A DNA stretch of 64,000 bases from Lunularia cruciata (lineage: Eukaryota > Streptophyta > Marchantiopsida > Lunulariales > Lunulariaceae): positions 23,317,001 through 23,381,000 of the forward strand of contig OX419758.1 in the NCBI GenBank assembly GCA_948567375.1, read 5' to 3'. The translations under genes and the position numbers were made by a program. The notes under the pieces are model-generated. The model searched no databases. It was given only the letters and a program-made list of their open reading frames with translations, and was not told the DNA's origin. Shown here piece by piece: positions 1 through 10,813 of the stretch. Every line of letters begins with the position of its first letter. Within the stretch, counting starts at the first letter, position 1.

Positions 1-27
1 AAGCTGTTTATAATTCTTCCATTGCAG

Positions 28-1146
28 ACATATGAGCGACAGTGCATAGAGAAGTGGTTGCACAGGGAAGGCGAGAATCCAAGAACATGCCCGAAAACTC
101 GACAGCGCTTGGCACATCTGAACCTCAAGCCTAACTACCGCCTGGCAATGGCCATCAAGGAGTGGTGCGACCGCAATGGTGTGAATTTGCAGAGAACGAA
201 TTCGTTTACGACGAGTCAATCACTCAAACGTTGCGACGAGCTTGATCCCGCCAGACCGTGCATGTCGTTGAGGGACAAGGAGAAAATCCGCTCACTGTTA
301 CTGATTCTCTCCACAGAAGATCCTAATGTCGCGTCCAAAGAGAAGCGAGCTGTTACAAAAGAGCTTTGTCAATTTGCTAAGAACAGCAGGGACCATTGTA
401 ATCATATTGTCGAAGCAGGCGTGGTTCCATCGCTGTCTAAGCTTCTTGCATCCAACCATGATGTTAGTACTCAAGAGGAGGCGATTGCCACTATCCTGCT
501 TCTGTCGATCAACGAAGAGAATAAGCGCCCTATTGCTGCGTCCGGAGCTATTAATGCTATCGTCGAGCTCCTGAGGCACGGCAGCATGGAAGCACGGGAG
601 AATGCTGCGGCTGCACTCTTCAGCCTTTCAATTGTGGATGAAAACAAGGTAGCTATCGGACTCACGGATGCCATTCCAGCTCTGGTAGATCTCCTGGTGT
701 TGGAGAAAGTCAGTCCAAGAGCGCAGAAGGACGCTGCCACTGCGCTTAAAACCCTGATCATCTACCAAGGAAACAAAGCCTCAGCTGTGAGAGCTGGCGT
801 GGTGCCGCATCTCCTGAGGTTACTGAAGGACGAGGGGCTTAAAATGGTGGACCTTGTGCTCGCTATTCTTACAGTTCTATGCAACCATTTCGAAGGCCGC
901 GCCGCGTTAGAGAGAGAAAATTCTCTTCCGACTTTCATTGAAATCATGCGCTCCGGTTCAAATCAACACAAGGAAGACGCGCTCAGTATAATGTCCGCGC
1001 TTATGTTCAACAACCCGGGATTGATCCATGAAGGAGAACAATTTGGAATGGATATAATCATAACAGAACTATCTGAATCCGGCACGCAGAGAATTCGCAT
1101 GAAAGCTCAAGCTCTTCTGGATTTCTTCAAAAAGAATGATAGCTAG
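28..1146 (+). CDS. U-box/ARM-repeat E3 ubiquitin ligase, terminal exon (5' part outside window)
   Basis: Predicted cytosolic E3 ubiquitin ligase of the plant U-box/ARM family (PUB10-15/SPL11-like). The exon opens right after a splice acceptor (ttccattgcag at 17-27) and begins inside the U-box: TYERQCIEKWL, then TCPKTRQRL and the NYRLAMAIKEWC helix. This half of the U-box contacts the E2. A linker follows, then ARM repeats from about residue 90 to the end, with typical segments such as AATILLLSINEENK, AAAALFSLSIVDENK and the family signature IYQGNKASAVRAGVV. The frame is open to the stop at 1144-1146. The N-terminal UND domain and the first half of the U-box must lie on exons left of the window. 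The intron before TYER is at a position usual for this family. No disabling mutation is visible. Which paralogue it is cannot be decided here. Confidence 0.92.
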   Translation, partial: TYERQCIEKWLHREGENPRTCPKTRQRLAHLNLKPNYRLAMAIKEWCDRNGVNLQRTNSFTTSQSLKRCDELDPARPCMSLRDKEKIRSLLLILSTEDPNVASKEKRAVTKELCQFAKNSRDHCNHIVEAGVVPSLSKLLASNHDVSTQEEAIATILLLSINEENKRPIAASGAINAIVELLRHGSMEARENAAAALFSLSIVDENKVAIGLTDAIPALVDLLVLEKVSPRAQKDAATALKTLIIYQGNKASAVRAGVVPHLLRLLKDEGLKMVDLVLAILTVLCNHFEGRAALERENSLPTFIEIMRSGSNQHKEDALSIMSALMFNNPGLIHEGEQFGMDIIITELSESGTQRIRMKAQALLDFFKKNDS

Positions 1147-2004
1147 TACTCCCTCACTACAGCTTTATTCTCGAAGTAAGTTCATCTTATCTTTAGCACA
1201 TGATCAAGCTTCCAACACCATTGGAGGACTCAGAGCAACAAGCTTTTCATAAGCCGATAAGCACGAAATTCAGTGATCCTTAAGTGAAATTCAGTGATCA
1301 GAACCCTTCAACAAGCCAGCTGGAAAAATTGTCATGAACAAGATGGAGGGTCTGCCGGTAGAAGCTGAAACGTGCTGATCTTTAACCTCACATCCACTCT
1401 CACACAAACGTGAACTCTGCTAGTCTTTCGAGTAAACTGCTAACTTTTGGGAACAGGAGATACCGCATAGACGCCGAGGGCGAGCCGCAAAGCATTATGT
1501 AGCAACTGCTGTAGGGTTTAGAATCTACGCAACGGAAGGATCAGATGATTGTATTGTATCTTATGTAGACGACTTGAGACGAGCCTACATTTGATTTCAC
1601 TCTCTTTGCTACTGTGCCTCTACCATTAGAAGTAATTTGCATGGTTCGCTCAATGGGGAATCTGCTGATGCTAAGTTGATCTCTGAGCAAGATTCATTTG
1701 GGAACCGGTGGTCGTTCTACGCTTGAGAATTTCATGTTTACAATTTGGATAAAGATTCTCGACATGGTTGGAGTTTGGTTGTTCCAGAAAGGTGACATGT
1801 TGTGATAATGAAGGTGCTACGGATAAATTAGAATTGAATATGTTGTTGTCATGAGCACTAACTCCTTTTGCTATCCTTGTACATCAGCCTCGACCATACA
1901 CAACTCAACTGTGCATAGAAAACATGTTCCATGCCATAGATGATCCACTACTGCGCTCCGATGCTTTTACAAACATCTCAACCTGATACAACTTTGATTG
2001 TATT
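1147..2004. other. 3' flank of the U-box gene, no gene seen
   Basis: The stretch has stops in all frames and no recognisable domain. It probably holds the 3' UTR of the U-box gene and intergenic DNA. A short direct repeat (a/tagtgaaattcagtgatc) lies near 1264-1300. Confidence 0.5.
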
Positions 2005-2018
2005 ATACTTCATGGAAT

Positions 2019-2108
2019 GGACGACCGCGTAGAAAAAATGAAGGATGGGAAGACCCCATCAAGCCGTACAAGGGAGAGATGAAAAAGGTAAAATGGGGCT
2101 AAGCCCCA
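2019..2108 (-). mobile_element. Non-LTR element, 3'-tail-only insertion (copy a)
   Basis: These 90 bp match the 3' tail of the non-LTR family seen at 11190-11280 and 37694-37790. In element orientation it starts TGGGGCTTAGCCCC, carries the GATGGGGTCTTCCCATC hairpin and ends CTACGCGGTCGTCC. It is bounded by perfect 14-bp direct repeats, ATACTTCATGGAAT, at 2005-2018 and 2109-2122. This is what target-primed reverse transcription with extreme 5' truncation would leave. Confidence 0.85.
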
Positions 2109-2122
2109 ATACTTCATGGAAT

Positions 2123-2693
2123 CAGACCATGACAAAGAATCAATCCAACTGCGCGTGCTTCCTTCTTGTTTCCTGGGTAATTAGCGAGCATTTATCGCGT
2201 TGAGATAAACAGGACATGTGATTTATCACTGTCACCAAAATGCTTGAAATTGATTCAAGTTTCCGGAAAGCTGGCTTGGCTACAAAGGATGACCTTAACA
2301 ACCTTTGGCTCTGAACTTTACAGAATAACAGAGAAAGAAACTTCCCTTTCAAGCTTCATGAGTTGCCTACAAATCAACAACATATCAGATGAGTCTCATC
2401 TCAAGATTGGCTCTTCATATCATTGGCTGACGAGTCGAAGATCGAATGTTGTTTTTGCCACATAACTCCATCTGTCTTAAGCGACACTTGAGCGAATAAC
2501 TCTGTGTCTCTTCACATCGAGCGGACCGCTTCCAGCAACACCTCTGTCATGAGATCTACACAACCCCCCAAAAGGATTGAGGAAAACCGAGAAGTTGGCT
2601 CTGTTCGAGCAATAGACTAGAGTCTGATCCACAATCAGAAGATCGGGATATTTGGACCCTTCGGAAGACAATGCATATAAGCACTTTCAACTC
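2123..2693. other. Between the tail insertion and the repeat-rich gene
   Basis: No domain is recognised. The minus strand has a 64-residue frame (2477-2671), and the repeat-rich gene upstream ends at a possible splice donor (GAG|GTAAGAG on the minus strand near 2690). A further 3' exon or the 3' UTR of that gene could therefore lie here. Confidence 0.3.
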
Positions 2694-4421
2694 TTACCTC
2701 ACACTAAAGTTTGGGAAGGAGTTTCTGTCTACAATGTCCCTCCACTTGGCCTTTCCATGCAGGTTGCTCCTTCTCCTGTAGGTGTGATTGAAGATCGCAC
2801 TCTCCACTGCATCTTTCCATCTTGCTTTGCTATAAGGATTATCTGAAAGTCTACCGTAAGAGGTTTGTGCGTATTGTGAACGCAAGGGCGAATTCAGATG
2901 ATGTTTAGGTGGGGCAGTGCTGAAAGGCGACCTGTTTCTAGGATGCTCGGCAGTACTGTTGGACTCTCGATTAAAAATGTCAGGCAAGGTGCATTGTTTG
3001 TCTGCACTGTTTTTGAACTCGAGACTCCTTTTGGACGAGTAATGCTGATCGAAACAACTCAAATTACATGGTTTACAGGGTGGATGCTTACACACAGGCA
3101 ATCTCTGTACCTTTCGTCGCCTAGGTCTGAATGGCGGATTTGAGGGTGGTGGAATGGGGGAAGAGGAGTGAGCTCGAGACGGTGGCCTAGACGGCTTGGC
3201 CGCTGAAGAGGGGCTTCTGACCGGTGGAGGCTCCAGGAGCCTCCCTGCACTATCCCGTGCCAACAACAATCGGTCGTCGCAGGATGTAAAGGGAGATCTT
3301 CTGATAAGGTGAGAAGAAAGCTGTGGAGAGATCCTGGCCTCCTGGACTCTGCTGGACAACATTGGGAGACTAGAAGGTTCAAATGTTGGCGTATCGGATG
3401 ATTTTTCAATGACTGTTGCATCAGGCATCAGTTGCTGATCAGATTCACTGATTCGACCGATATTTGCACATGGTTTGCAAGGCGGACTTCGCCGACATAA
3501 AAGTTCTTTTTCTTCCCCATCGTTCCAGCTTGTTTCTCCAGTGGACCGGGCGTGCACCTTCGACGGAGATTGAGATTGAGACGCAGATTTAAAGCTCGAC
3601 AAGTTGTTGATAGGACTCAGAAGTCTTCCAGAAGAATCTCGGGCCAATGGAACATAGTCTCGACAGGCACCCGCTACAGATCTTCCAATTGGACGAGCAG
3701 CATCCATGCGGCTAACTCCTTCTTGTATCCTTTGGGGAAACACGTTGAAATCTGTAACATGAGTCTTCGGTCTGCCGTAAAACTCCCTTCCTTCCTCGGC
3801 TTCATCTAGCGGGACGACAGTAGTTGGCAGTCGCCTTGTAGTACTAGTGACATCCGTAGCTTGAACGCCGTAAAAGTAGTCCCTCGACCGTAGCCTCGGA
3901 CGAAGAGTAGCAGCCTCAGATACTTTCGTTCCCGCGCTGAATTCCCGACCAAACCATTGAGTGGGTGCATCATTCGCATCAGGATGAGCGGGATGAGGTG
4001 GAAGCACAGGTCTTGTAAACGCAGTAACATCCGAACCTTGCAGACCGTGATAAAGAGAAGAAAGATTAATGTCGATCTTCTTAGGATCTTCGTCACGGCG
4101 CCCGTGGATCCGTGGTCGAAGATGAGCGAAGTCGGTCACCTTGTGTATGTATGGTGGAAACTTTCGTTTCGTCTCGAGCAGTTTCTTGAACAATCTCTCA
4201 TTGTAGCGACAGCATGATTGACACGGGGGATCTTTGACGCAATGCAAATACTGTGAAGCAATTTCTTCTTTTTCGTACCACTTCTTATGGTCGGTTTTAC
4301 TGGTAACACGTTTTGCTCTAGAGTTCGAAGTTGATCTTGAAATCTCACATCGACATCCTTCATGAACTTTTCGCTGTTCCGCAGCCACATATGCAAAACC
4401 GCAGCCAGCCTGAGGGCCCAT
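2694..4421 (-). CDS. Unrecognised repeat-rich, largely disordered protein
   Basis: A long open frame (575 residues from the chosen ATG; 589 from the first ATG at 4463). I do not recognise the family. The second ATG is preferred because it sits directly after a splice-acceptor-like TATTCAG. Counting from the upstream Met, the protein contains three cysteine clusters of the form C-x(2,3)-PPC-x-x-C (about 75-84, 323-332, 458-466); two units of LRPR(I/L)...YxGxQ(G/S/T)DVT (about 115-150 and 187-210) plus a related YGRPKTHVTDF; LARDS(S/A)GRLL at 273 and 401; and two C-terminal units, KARWKDAVESAIF and KAKWRDIVDRNSF. It is basic and rich in Ser, Pro and Arg, with no membrane segment. Short repeated motifs with Cys clusters recall microtubule- or cilium-associated proteins, but that is a guess. 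The stop overlaps a good donor site, so a further exon may exist. Confidence 0.6.
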   Translation of the reverse strand: MGPQAGCGFAYVAAEQRKVHEGCRCEISRSTSNSRAKRVTSKTDHKKWYEKEEIASQYLHCVKDPPCQSCCRYNERLFKKLLETKRKFPPYIHKVTDFAHLRPRIHGRRDEDPKKIDINLSSLYHGLQGSDVTAFTRPVLPPHPAHPDANDAPTQWFGREFSAGTKVSEAATLRPRLRSRDYFYGVQATDVTSTTRRLPTTVVPLDEAEEGREFYGRPKTHVTDFNVFPQRIQEGVSRMDAARPIGRSVAGACRDYVPLARDSSGRLLSPINNLSSFKSASQSQSPSKVHARSTGETSWNDGEEKELLCRRSPPCKPCANIGRISESDQQLMPDATVIEKSSDTPTFEPSSLPMLSSRVQEARISPQLSSHLIRRSPFTSCDDRLLLARDSAGRLLEPPPVRSPSSAAKPSRPPSRAHSSSPIPPPSNPPFRPRRRKVQRLPVCKHPPCKPCNLSCFDQHYSSKRSLEFKNSADKQCTLPDIFNRESNSTAEHPRNRSPFSTAPPKHHLNSPLRSQYAQTSYGRLSDNPYSKARWKDAVESAIFNHTYRRRSNLHGKAKWRDIVDRNSFPNFSVR

Positions 4422-4463
4422 CTGAATACTCAGATTCGAAATCAGTATGAAAAGCAATTTCAT

Positions 4464-5982
4464 GAAGAAACATATGTACAGATTTCCTCAATCCCCCAGA
4501 TCAATTAGGACTTGCTTCACTTGCCCGCCATTACGATAATGCAAGCACGTAAGCCTCGTACTGCTGGCGATATCCGCTCGCATAACTTCCCTCTTTGTGC
4601 GTATTGTCATCCCGTGCATAACCAGGGCTGTTCCCTTTTCACGTGACATATCCCAGACCAGTCGAGCTTTCAAGTCACCTGCGCTGAAGAATATGTGAAC
4701 GTAAAACTGCAATCACGAGGTAACGAGACAACCTTCGTCTGCTACTCCTCGACTCTCCAAATTGCCTCACATATGTGCTGAGATCGATACCACTGGTCAC
4801 CTAAAACATTACTCCCTACCTAGCTGAATCATAGAGCTAGATTATTTCCACTATAATCCAGGCTCTGGAAACTTTACTCCATGAGAGAGACGGTTCCCCT
4901 GGTGTCGCCTCCCTGATCCTCGTTTCTCATTAAACACGGTCATGAGTACGAAAGAACTCTTGCCATTCCCAGTTTTGAGCCCCTTGTCAGCAGTCGTATT
5001 CCTTTCCTCATCTCCCTTTGTCCATCGACTATCATCTCCCATGATTAAGAATATCATGTTGTTAAGCCATTATGGAATTGTCAGTACTGTAGCTCGAACC
5101 AAATCCTCCTACAACTTTTCACTCGAGAGACGACGCAGTTGTGGAACGAGACGAAATTGTCATTTTCCAGTCTCTTCATTCGTAAACAGTCGTGTCTGTA
5201 GCGAGCTTCCGAAACGTCTCCGCTTGTGGCGGGACCGAGCCTTTCCCAGCCACTGTTCAGGAAGTCTCGGCGAGTACTGTGATTTACACAGTCCCGGCAG
5301 GTTTGAGGAATCCCCGGTTCCAGGAATGTCTTTCCAGACGACAACCCGGGCGTATCCAAACACTACCCGGCGATAATCAGCGAATTCCGATAATCAGCGA
5401 GTACTGTAAGGTCCCAGCAGGTTGCCCGGTGGAGACTCCCAGTATAATGCTCCTTGGGTGTACGGACGTTGGTTTACCGGCGGGGACGTCCTTGTTGACG
5501 AAGCTGACGAGGGGTTGATCCACGAGACTACCGGCCTTTGCGGACGATCTGGTTCGGATCGTAACTTCAAGCAATGGCAGGGTTTAGGGTTCAGTGTAAA
5601 GGGACTGTTCTGCATACGAATCCCCCCCAGCCAGTTCCTATGGGGGAATGCATGATCGGTCAGATTTGAACAGACGATGATGCAGCACAAAATCGTCTGT
5701 AGTTGCCTATTTCCTTCAATTGAGAAGTGACTGCGAAGTTGCTGTGTCGAGGATTGAATGAAATTGTTGAGCTTTGGAGCTATGGAATTGGCTACTGAGC
5801 GAGAGTTGAAATTCGTCTCGAAGCTGAATGAAGAGGAGTCGCTCTATGAACAAGCAGTGGTACGAGAAAGAGGATGGTGTACGCGTTAGATTTCAAATTT
5901 TCAACGTCGAGAAAGGAGAGACGAATGTAATTCGACATCTGCTTGGGAGTTTGACAATGAATTTCGCCATTGCCAAAAGAAT
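4464..5982. other. Divergent intergenic region upstream of MOC1
   Basis: It lies between the minus-strand repeat-rich gene and the plus-strand MOC1 homologue, so it should hold both promoters and 5' UTRs. A 144-residue plus frame (4942-5376) and shorter overlapping frames on both strands show no recognisable domain. I do not call them genes. A short diverged direct repeat (gcgagtactgt...tcccRgcaggtt) occurs near 5274-5312 and 5398-5425. Confidence 0.4.
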
Positions 5983-8436
5983 ATGATAGCTCCAACTTGT
6001 TTGAGAGCTTGCTTGGCAAAAATGGCAGTAAGAATTGCACCGACTCATTTGTTCCTCGTTCCTGGGAGCAATTCGCTGATTTCGCGCCCCAGGGGCACGC
6101 TTCTTTGGGAGACATGGGGGCCATCCACACCTCGTTGGCAGGATGCGAGATGTTTGAGAGCAGAGCCAATTGCACGTGAAACCATAGCCTTATCCGAGGC
6201 AACTCTTAAAAAGCCTAGGAAGGCGAAAGCTGTGAAGGTAATATTTACATAAGAGCTTATGTTCTAATTTCATAATTACTAATCTACGTCTCAGCTAAGA
6301 ACTGTTGTACTCTGCACTCGATTTTCTGTCTACGTCTCATTGGAACAATCCCGTGGCCAACCTAACATTCAAGTTTCCTTACTGAAGGTTGGGAGTAGTA
6401 CAGCGCTTGAGGCTACTGAGGGCAATTTGCAGCGCGTTTCTCCTGAAGCTGTGAGCGTTGAACTTCCATCATCGCCTAGCAATGACGAGCCTTGTGATCA
6501 AGGAGATGACAAGATCGCCCAAGAGTTGGCAGCAATGACCGGTACGATCAGCATTACCGAACATGTACCAATTGCCGTGAAGTCCGTATGTGTGGGTATC
6601 GATCCAGATTTATCAGGTGCAATTGGAGTTTTGAGGACAGAAGACGGTACGACCTCCGCCGAGGTACAGCTCTCCGCCTTCTACTCGGCAATTTCCAGGA
6701 CTAGTACCATCCAATTGGGAGCATCAAAGTACAATGATTTTCCGTTTTTGGTGTTTTTCACTGAATGCGTTTCCTGACCAGGTGATCGACGTCCCATGTG
6801 TGACAGTGGCGGTCAATAAGAAAATGCGTAGACGGCATGACTATATGTCAATTGCAACCTTAGTGAAACAGCTTCAAGCTCCCGAAGGTGTTTCTTTTCT
6901 AGATACTAGTATCTAATTCCAATTCAAGTACAGTAATATCTGTCACGTTTCTGACTACCTCGTTACTCTTCGTCCAGTACCGTTTGCAGCGATGGAAATT
7001 ATCTTGCTTAAGTTGAGATTGGAGGCACTAGACCACAGACTTAAACTTGCCTTAAAAATTAAGTGTCCTTTCATGTGGTCTTTATCTCAGACACCTATCT
7101 GATGATTGAAGTGAACTCTTCTTACTCTAGTCCTTTTGCAGGCAGCATAGCTTACATTGAGCAAGCAATGCCATTCCCAAAGGATGGAAAACAGGTGCTT
7201 CCATATCTAGCATTATTCACCTTTGGAGCATACGTAATATTCTGTTAGGTGACACTGTCAAACACGATCTATGATGGACCCATTTATTTTGAAATCTAGT
7301 CTTAGTGTACTAGTGTGGAAACTGTTCTTGTGGTCAGTCTGCGACTCTACTCTGATCTTATTATTAACGCTTAAAGAACTTGTTTTGCCGCAAAGCGAAG
7401 CAAGTGTTACATCGAAAAAAGAAACAAGACTCTAGCCGTGTCTGTTATTGTTGTTGCTGTGGCTTGCTGCTTTAGTCAAAGTACACAATGTTGCCGCTGT
7501 CACATCAGAGTTGTGGTCTGTTCACATCGATTCATGCCTCTGTTATCTACGCCCAATGAGAGACTTTGGCACTTTGCTGTAATTTTCTTGCTCCTAGTTC
7601 CACCAACACTGCAAGATAAATTCTTTGTAGTGTTTGTGCATGAGTGTACAGTCTGATGTAGTTCGATTTCCCGGGACCGACGCTTATTAATAATGAGTTT
7701 TGTATGAGGTGCAGGGATGGTACATTACAGGTTATGGATACGGAGTTTGGTTAGGAATACTAGCAGCTGCAGGTTTCACAGTCATTCCTGTACAGGCTAG
7801 GGTTTGGAAGACTGCCATGAGAATATGTGGGAAGGAATTCACGAAGGTATTTTAATCTCTGGTTGCGAGTCAATTCCTAACCTTCGAAAGTAAAGAATTT
7901 ATTTCTTGACTATCTTGCTTTATCCTAATGCTCCCTGATTTGCTCTAGTATTTTCCACTTCCTTCGTACCAGATCATCTTTCTATGGTTCGTTCAGAAAC
8001 AGGTCCAACAAGTGAGATGACATTCAACTGACTGTCTTCCTGATGTTCGCGACCCCATTTTGTAGCAAGAGTTGTCACCTGGACCGCCAATCTTTCTTGT
8101 GGTTCTGGGTCTGATTAGGATGGGGTGACACTATTCCTGGTGGGCATTTGTAGGATGACAGCCGAGCATTAGCGACTAGTCTATTCCCTGTGTTATCTCC
8201 TCTTCTGAAGAGAAAGAAAGATCACGGTATGTTCTCCGTTGTCTTTTGCCTCTTTCCACGCTAATCGACGAGATTCAGGTCTTACTTGTGATTAATGTTC
8301 ACTCAAAGCGAAGCTTATACCTAGGATCACTCATGCAGGTCGAGCTGAGGCTCTTCTGATAGCAGCGTTCGGGAAAGGAATGGCCCTAACGGATCTTCCT
8401 TTGAAGGATGTATCTTCGGACGTGTTGGGTCAATAA
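5983..8436 (+). CDS. MOC1: MOC1-like chloroplast Holliday-junction resolvase, 7 exons
   Basis: Predicted plastid RuvC-fold resolvase that cuts four-way junctions so chloroplast nucleoids can segregate. Exons: 5983-6237, 6388-6663 (or from 6295 with the earlier acceptor), 6782-6887, 7142-7194, 7715-7846, 8154-8226 and 8339-8436. All junctions are GT-AG with matching phase, giving 330 (or 361) residues. Exon 1 is rich in Arg, Ser and Ala and poor in acidic residues at its start, as in a transit peptide. Family motifs in order: VCVGIDPDLSGAIGVL (catalytic Asp codon 6601-6603), AYIEQAMPFPKDGKQ (Glu codon 7159-7161), GWYITGYGYGVWLGILAAAGF, then DDSRALATSLFP and KRKKDHGRAEALLIAAFGKG, which supplies the C-terminal acidic residues. 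All catalytic blocks are intact. The exon 2 acceptor and the exact start codon are the uncertain points. Confidence 0.9.
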
Positions 8437-9946
8437 ATTACATGAGAAGCGGACATTTCCTTTTCTGGACGTGATGATCTCTGTATTTCCGATTTTGAAA
8501 CGCTCTGTCCGGTAGAACTTGGTTTCTTGGCAGTGGTTTAGTATTTTACTAGACATCCTCACTTCTACGCCCTTCTACAATGGAGGAAGTTTTGATGTTC
8601 CGTGCCAAAGAGTTGCGACAACCGGCAGTTTAAAGTTTCACCAACTTCAGTGCAATCAGGCGATTTGTCCTCAGCTTGAAGAGCAAGCTACAAATGTCAG
8701 GAACTGTTGTCAATGACAAGTTCCACGAACTGAAACGCAACAAGCAGAGTTGCTGCCAATTGATAAGTGAGCTACAGTAAGTAAAATACAGTTCAAGATC
8801 TTGCTTCGGAGGAAATTGTCGACCAATTATATGTCGAATGCCATTTTAGGTTTGCTGCACTGTCTTCTGATTTAAGTGTGTGAGCACCTTAGCTACCTGT
8901 GCCTTGAGTTAGTCTCCAACGTGTGGAAGAAACGTCGTCAAGAGTTTGAATGTGCTAACTTCCCTTATGTATTCGAGAAGGTGACACAGCATTGGGCTAA
9001 TTTTTTCGTGCTTAGGAACTTTTATGCGAGTGAGAAGGGTTCACACCATTAACAGAAATATGACCCAAGTCTGCACTTATCGGAGGTAACACTTGCTCGC
9101 GTCAATCCTGGTCTGCGGGTACGAACAATTAACTCCAGTGCAGGCTTCGGTTACCACTGTGTGAATGACATCTACAAGGACTTCAATATCATACTACGAG
9201 CACAATGTCAGAGTTATCTTTGCCCAGTATGGCAACCGTGTTCAAGGTTCTGTCCCTACTATACAATATTCTCGAGAGGTTCCTCAGGTTTCGGTTTCTA
9301 TAGTTGAAACTCCACTTCGGAAATCTCGTTGTGAACTGAAGTGAGAGACCAAGTCGGGCAGCATTGGAATATATTGAAACAGACTCATGGAAGTCTACAA
9401 CAGACATTCGACTCGTCCGTTGAAAGCATAACCAAAAGCGAAACAACGTTTTCTTTTCCTTTCTCTTAACCAACAATTAAAGCGCTCTCATTAATTAATT
9501 TCTGTTCTTGAGTTGTGGAGCCGACTGCCCCTTCATTGTGTAGAAGTGTTTAAGGTCTAATACAGACAAGCAGACTACCGTATGTTACTGTCATTCGTTG
9601 CTCGTATCCATACAATTTCGCTCGCTTACGTGGAATATCGACATGCACTTTGACATGATGATGTACCACGTAAATGCCATGATGATCTCTCCATGTTAGT
9701 GGGATATTGACAAATATTATCGCTTTGTAAAATAGCTTTTAAGGTCATTTAATACCAAGTCTCCTGATTTAGTATCATGATCATTATATTATTCCACTAT
9801 AGTTAGCTCAATTTTGATAAAATTGGACTTAGTCCATCTGATTCATGATAGTAACAGTATTGATCTTATCTAGATCATTTCTTCTATCACTAGAATGACC
9901 TCATGTTATTGCATGTCACCTAACAGATCAAAATTTGAACAGATAT
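8437..9946. other. 3' flank of MOC1, no gene seen
   Basis: Short frames only (the longest is 95 residues on the minus strand at 9189-9476), with no recognisable domain. The first few hundred bases are probably the MOC1 3' UTR. Confidence 0.4.
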
Positions 9947-10320
9947 CTTTTACAAAGAAGAAGTAGACAGAGGTTACTTTCAAAATAAAAAGGAGTATAT
10001 CTTTACAAGAAGGAAGTGGACACAAATTAGAATATAGATCTTCTAAAGAAATAAAGTATATAGAGAGCTTTTTTAATAAACAAAAGGAGTTTCTTTTAAC
10101 AAGAAGGAAGTCGACACAAATTAGAATCGAGATCTTCTAAAGGAAAGAAGTTTATAAAGAGCTTTCTTCATGAAAATAAAGAAGTATCTTTTACAAGAAG
10201 AAAGTGGACACAAATTACAATAGAGATCTTCTACAGAAAAGAAGAGGAGGGAGAAAAATAGAAGTAGATAGCGAAGAAACAGAAAGGCAAATCTTTTGAC
10301 GAAATGGAAGTGGACACACA
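9947..10320. repeat. Minisatellite of about 94 bp, roughly 3.5 units, purine-rich
   Basis: Successive units share the core (a/g)AAGGAAGT(g/c)GACACAAATTA followed by GATCTTCTA and AAGAGCTTTCTT, with good copies starting near 10000, 10090 and 10180 and degraded copies at either end. The last partial unit abuts the tRNA pair. Confidence 0.75.
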
Positions 10321-10344
10321 TTTCTTCCAAAAGAGGAAAGTGTT

Positions 10345-10415
10345 TGCATCGGCCGGGAATCGAACCCGGGTCTGTTCCGTGGCAGGGAACTATTCTACCC
10401 CTAGACCACCGATGC
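10345..10415 (-). tRNA. tRNA-Gly (anticodon GCC)
   Basis: The reverse complement folds as a 71-nt cloverleaf. It starts GCATCGGTGGTCTAGGGG, has the anticodon loop CTGCCAC, the T arm CCGGGTTCGATTCCCGG and the acceptor strand CCGATGC with discriminator A. It is intronless with intact box A and box B. It lies 9 bp from the tRNA-Lys gene on the same strand. Confidence 0.96.
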
Positions 10416-10424
10416 ATGTCCGAG

Positions 10425-10497
10425 CGCCGCCCGGGGGGCTCGAACCCCCGACCACAAGGTTAAGAGCCTTGCGCTCTACCAACTGAGCTAGGGCGGC
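10425..10497 (-). tRNA. tRNA-Lys (anticodon CTT)
   Basis: The reverse complement is a 73-nt cloverleaf. It starts GCCGCCCTAGCTCAGTTGG, has the anticodon loop CTCTTAA, the T arm GGGGGTTCGAGCCCCC and the acceptor strand GGGCGGC with discriminator G. It is intronless and of the nuclear plant type. Confidence 0.96.
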
Positions 10498-10813
10498 TTG
10501 TGGTGAGAAGGCTGATCAAAGCTTATTGATTAAATTTCAAATATTGTTAAAAGAAATAAAAGGGACTCGTTTTCTGCACATTATTTCCTCCCGACCTTCC
10601 ATATTTATCGCATTTGTGTGTGATTTGTATTTAGTTGGTCTTAGCCCCGTCCCCGCACCACAACATGTGCCATCACGATGCGTCAACCTTGATTCGTGCC
10701 GAGATTTCTCTCTTCAGCGGTTTCGCCGTTTTAACAAGGACTCAGCAGGATGTCATGGTATCAAAAGGATGATAGCAATATAGTCCACACTCTAAAAGTC
10801 CAATCTCTCTTAT

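Noticed and set aside
4942-5376. A 144-residue plus-strand frame as a gene
   Set aside because: Minus-strand frames overlap it at similar length, no domain is visible, and it lies in the expected promoter/leader region of two divergent genes.
10304-10486. A 60-residue plus-strand frame across the tRNA genes
   Set aside because: It is simply the reverse complement of the two tRNAs.
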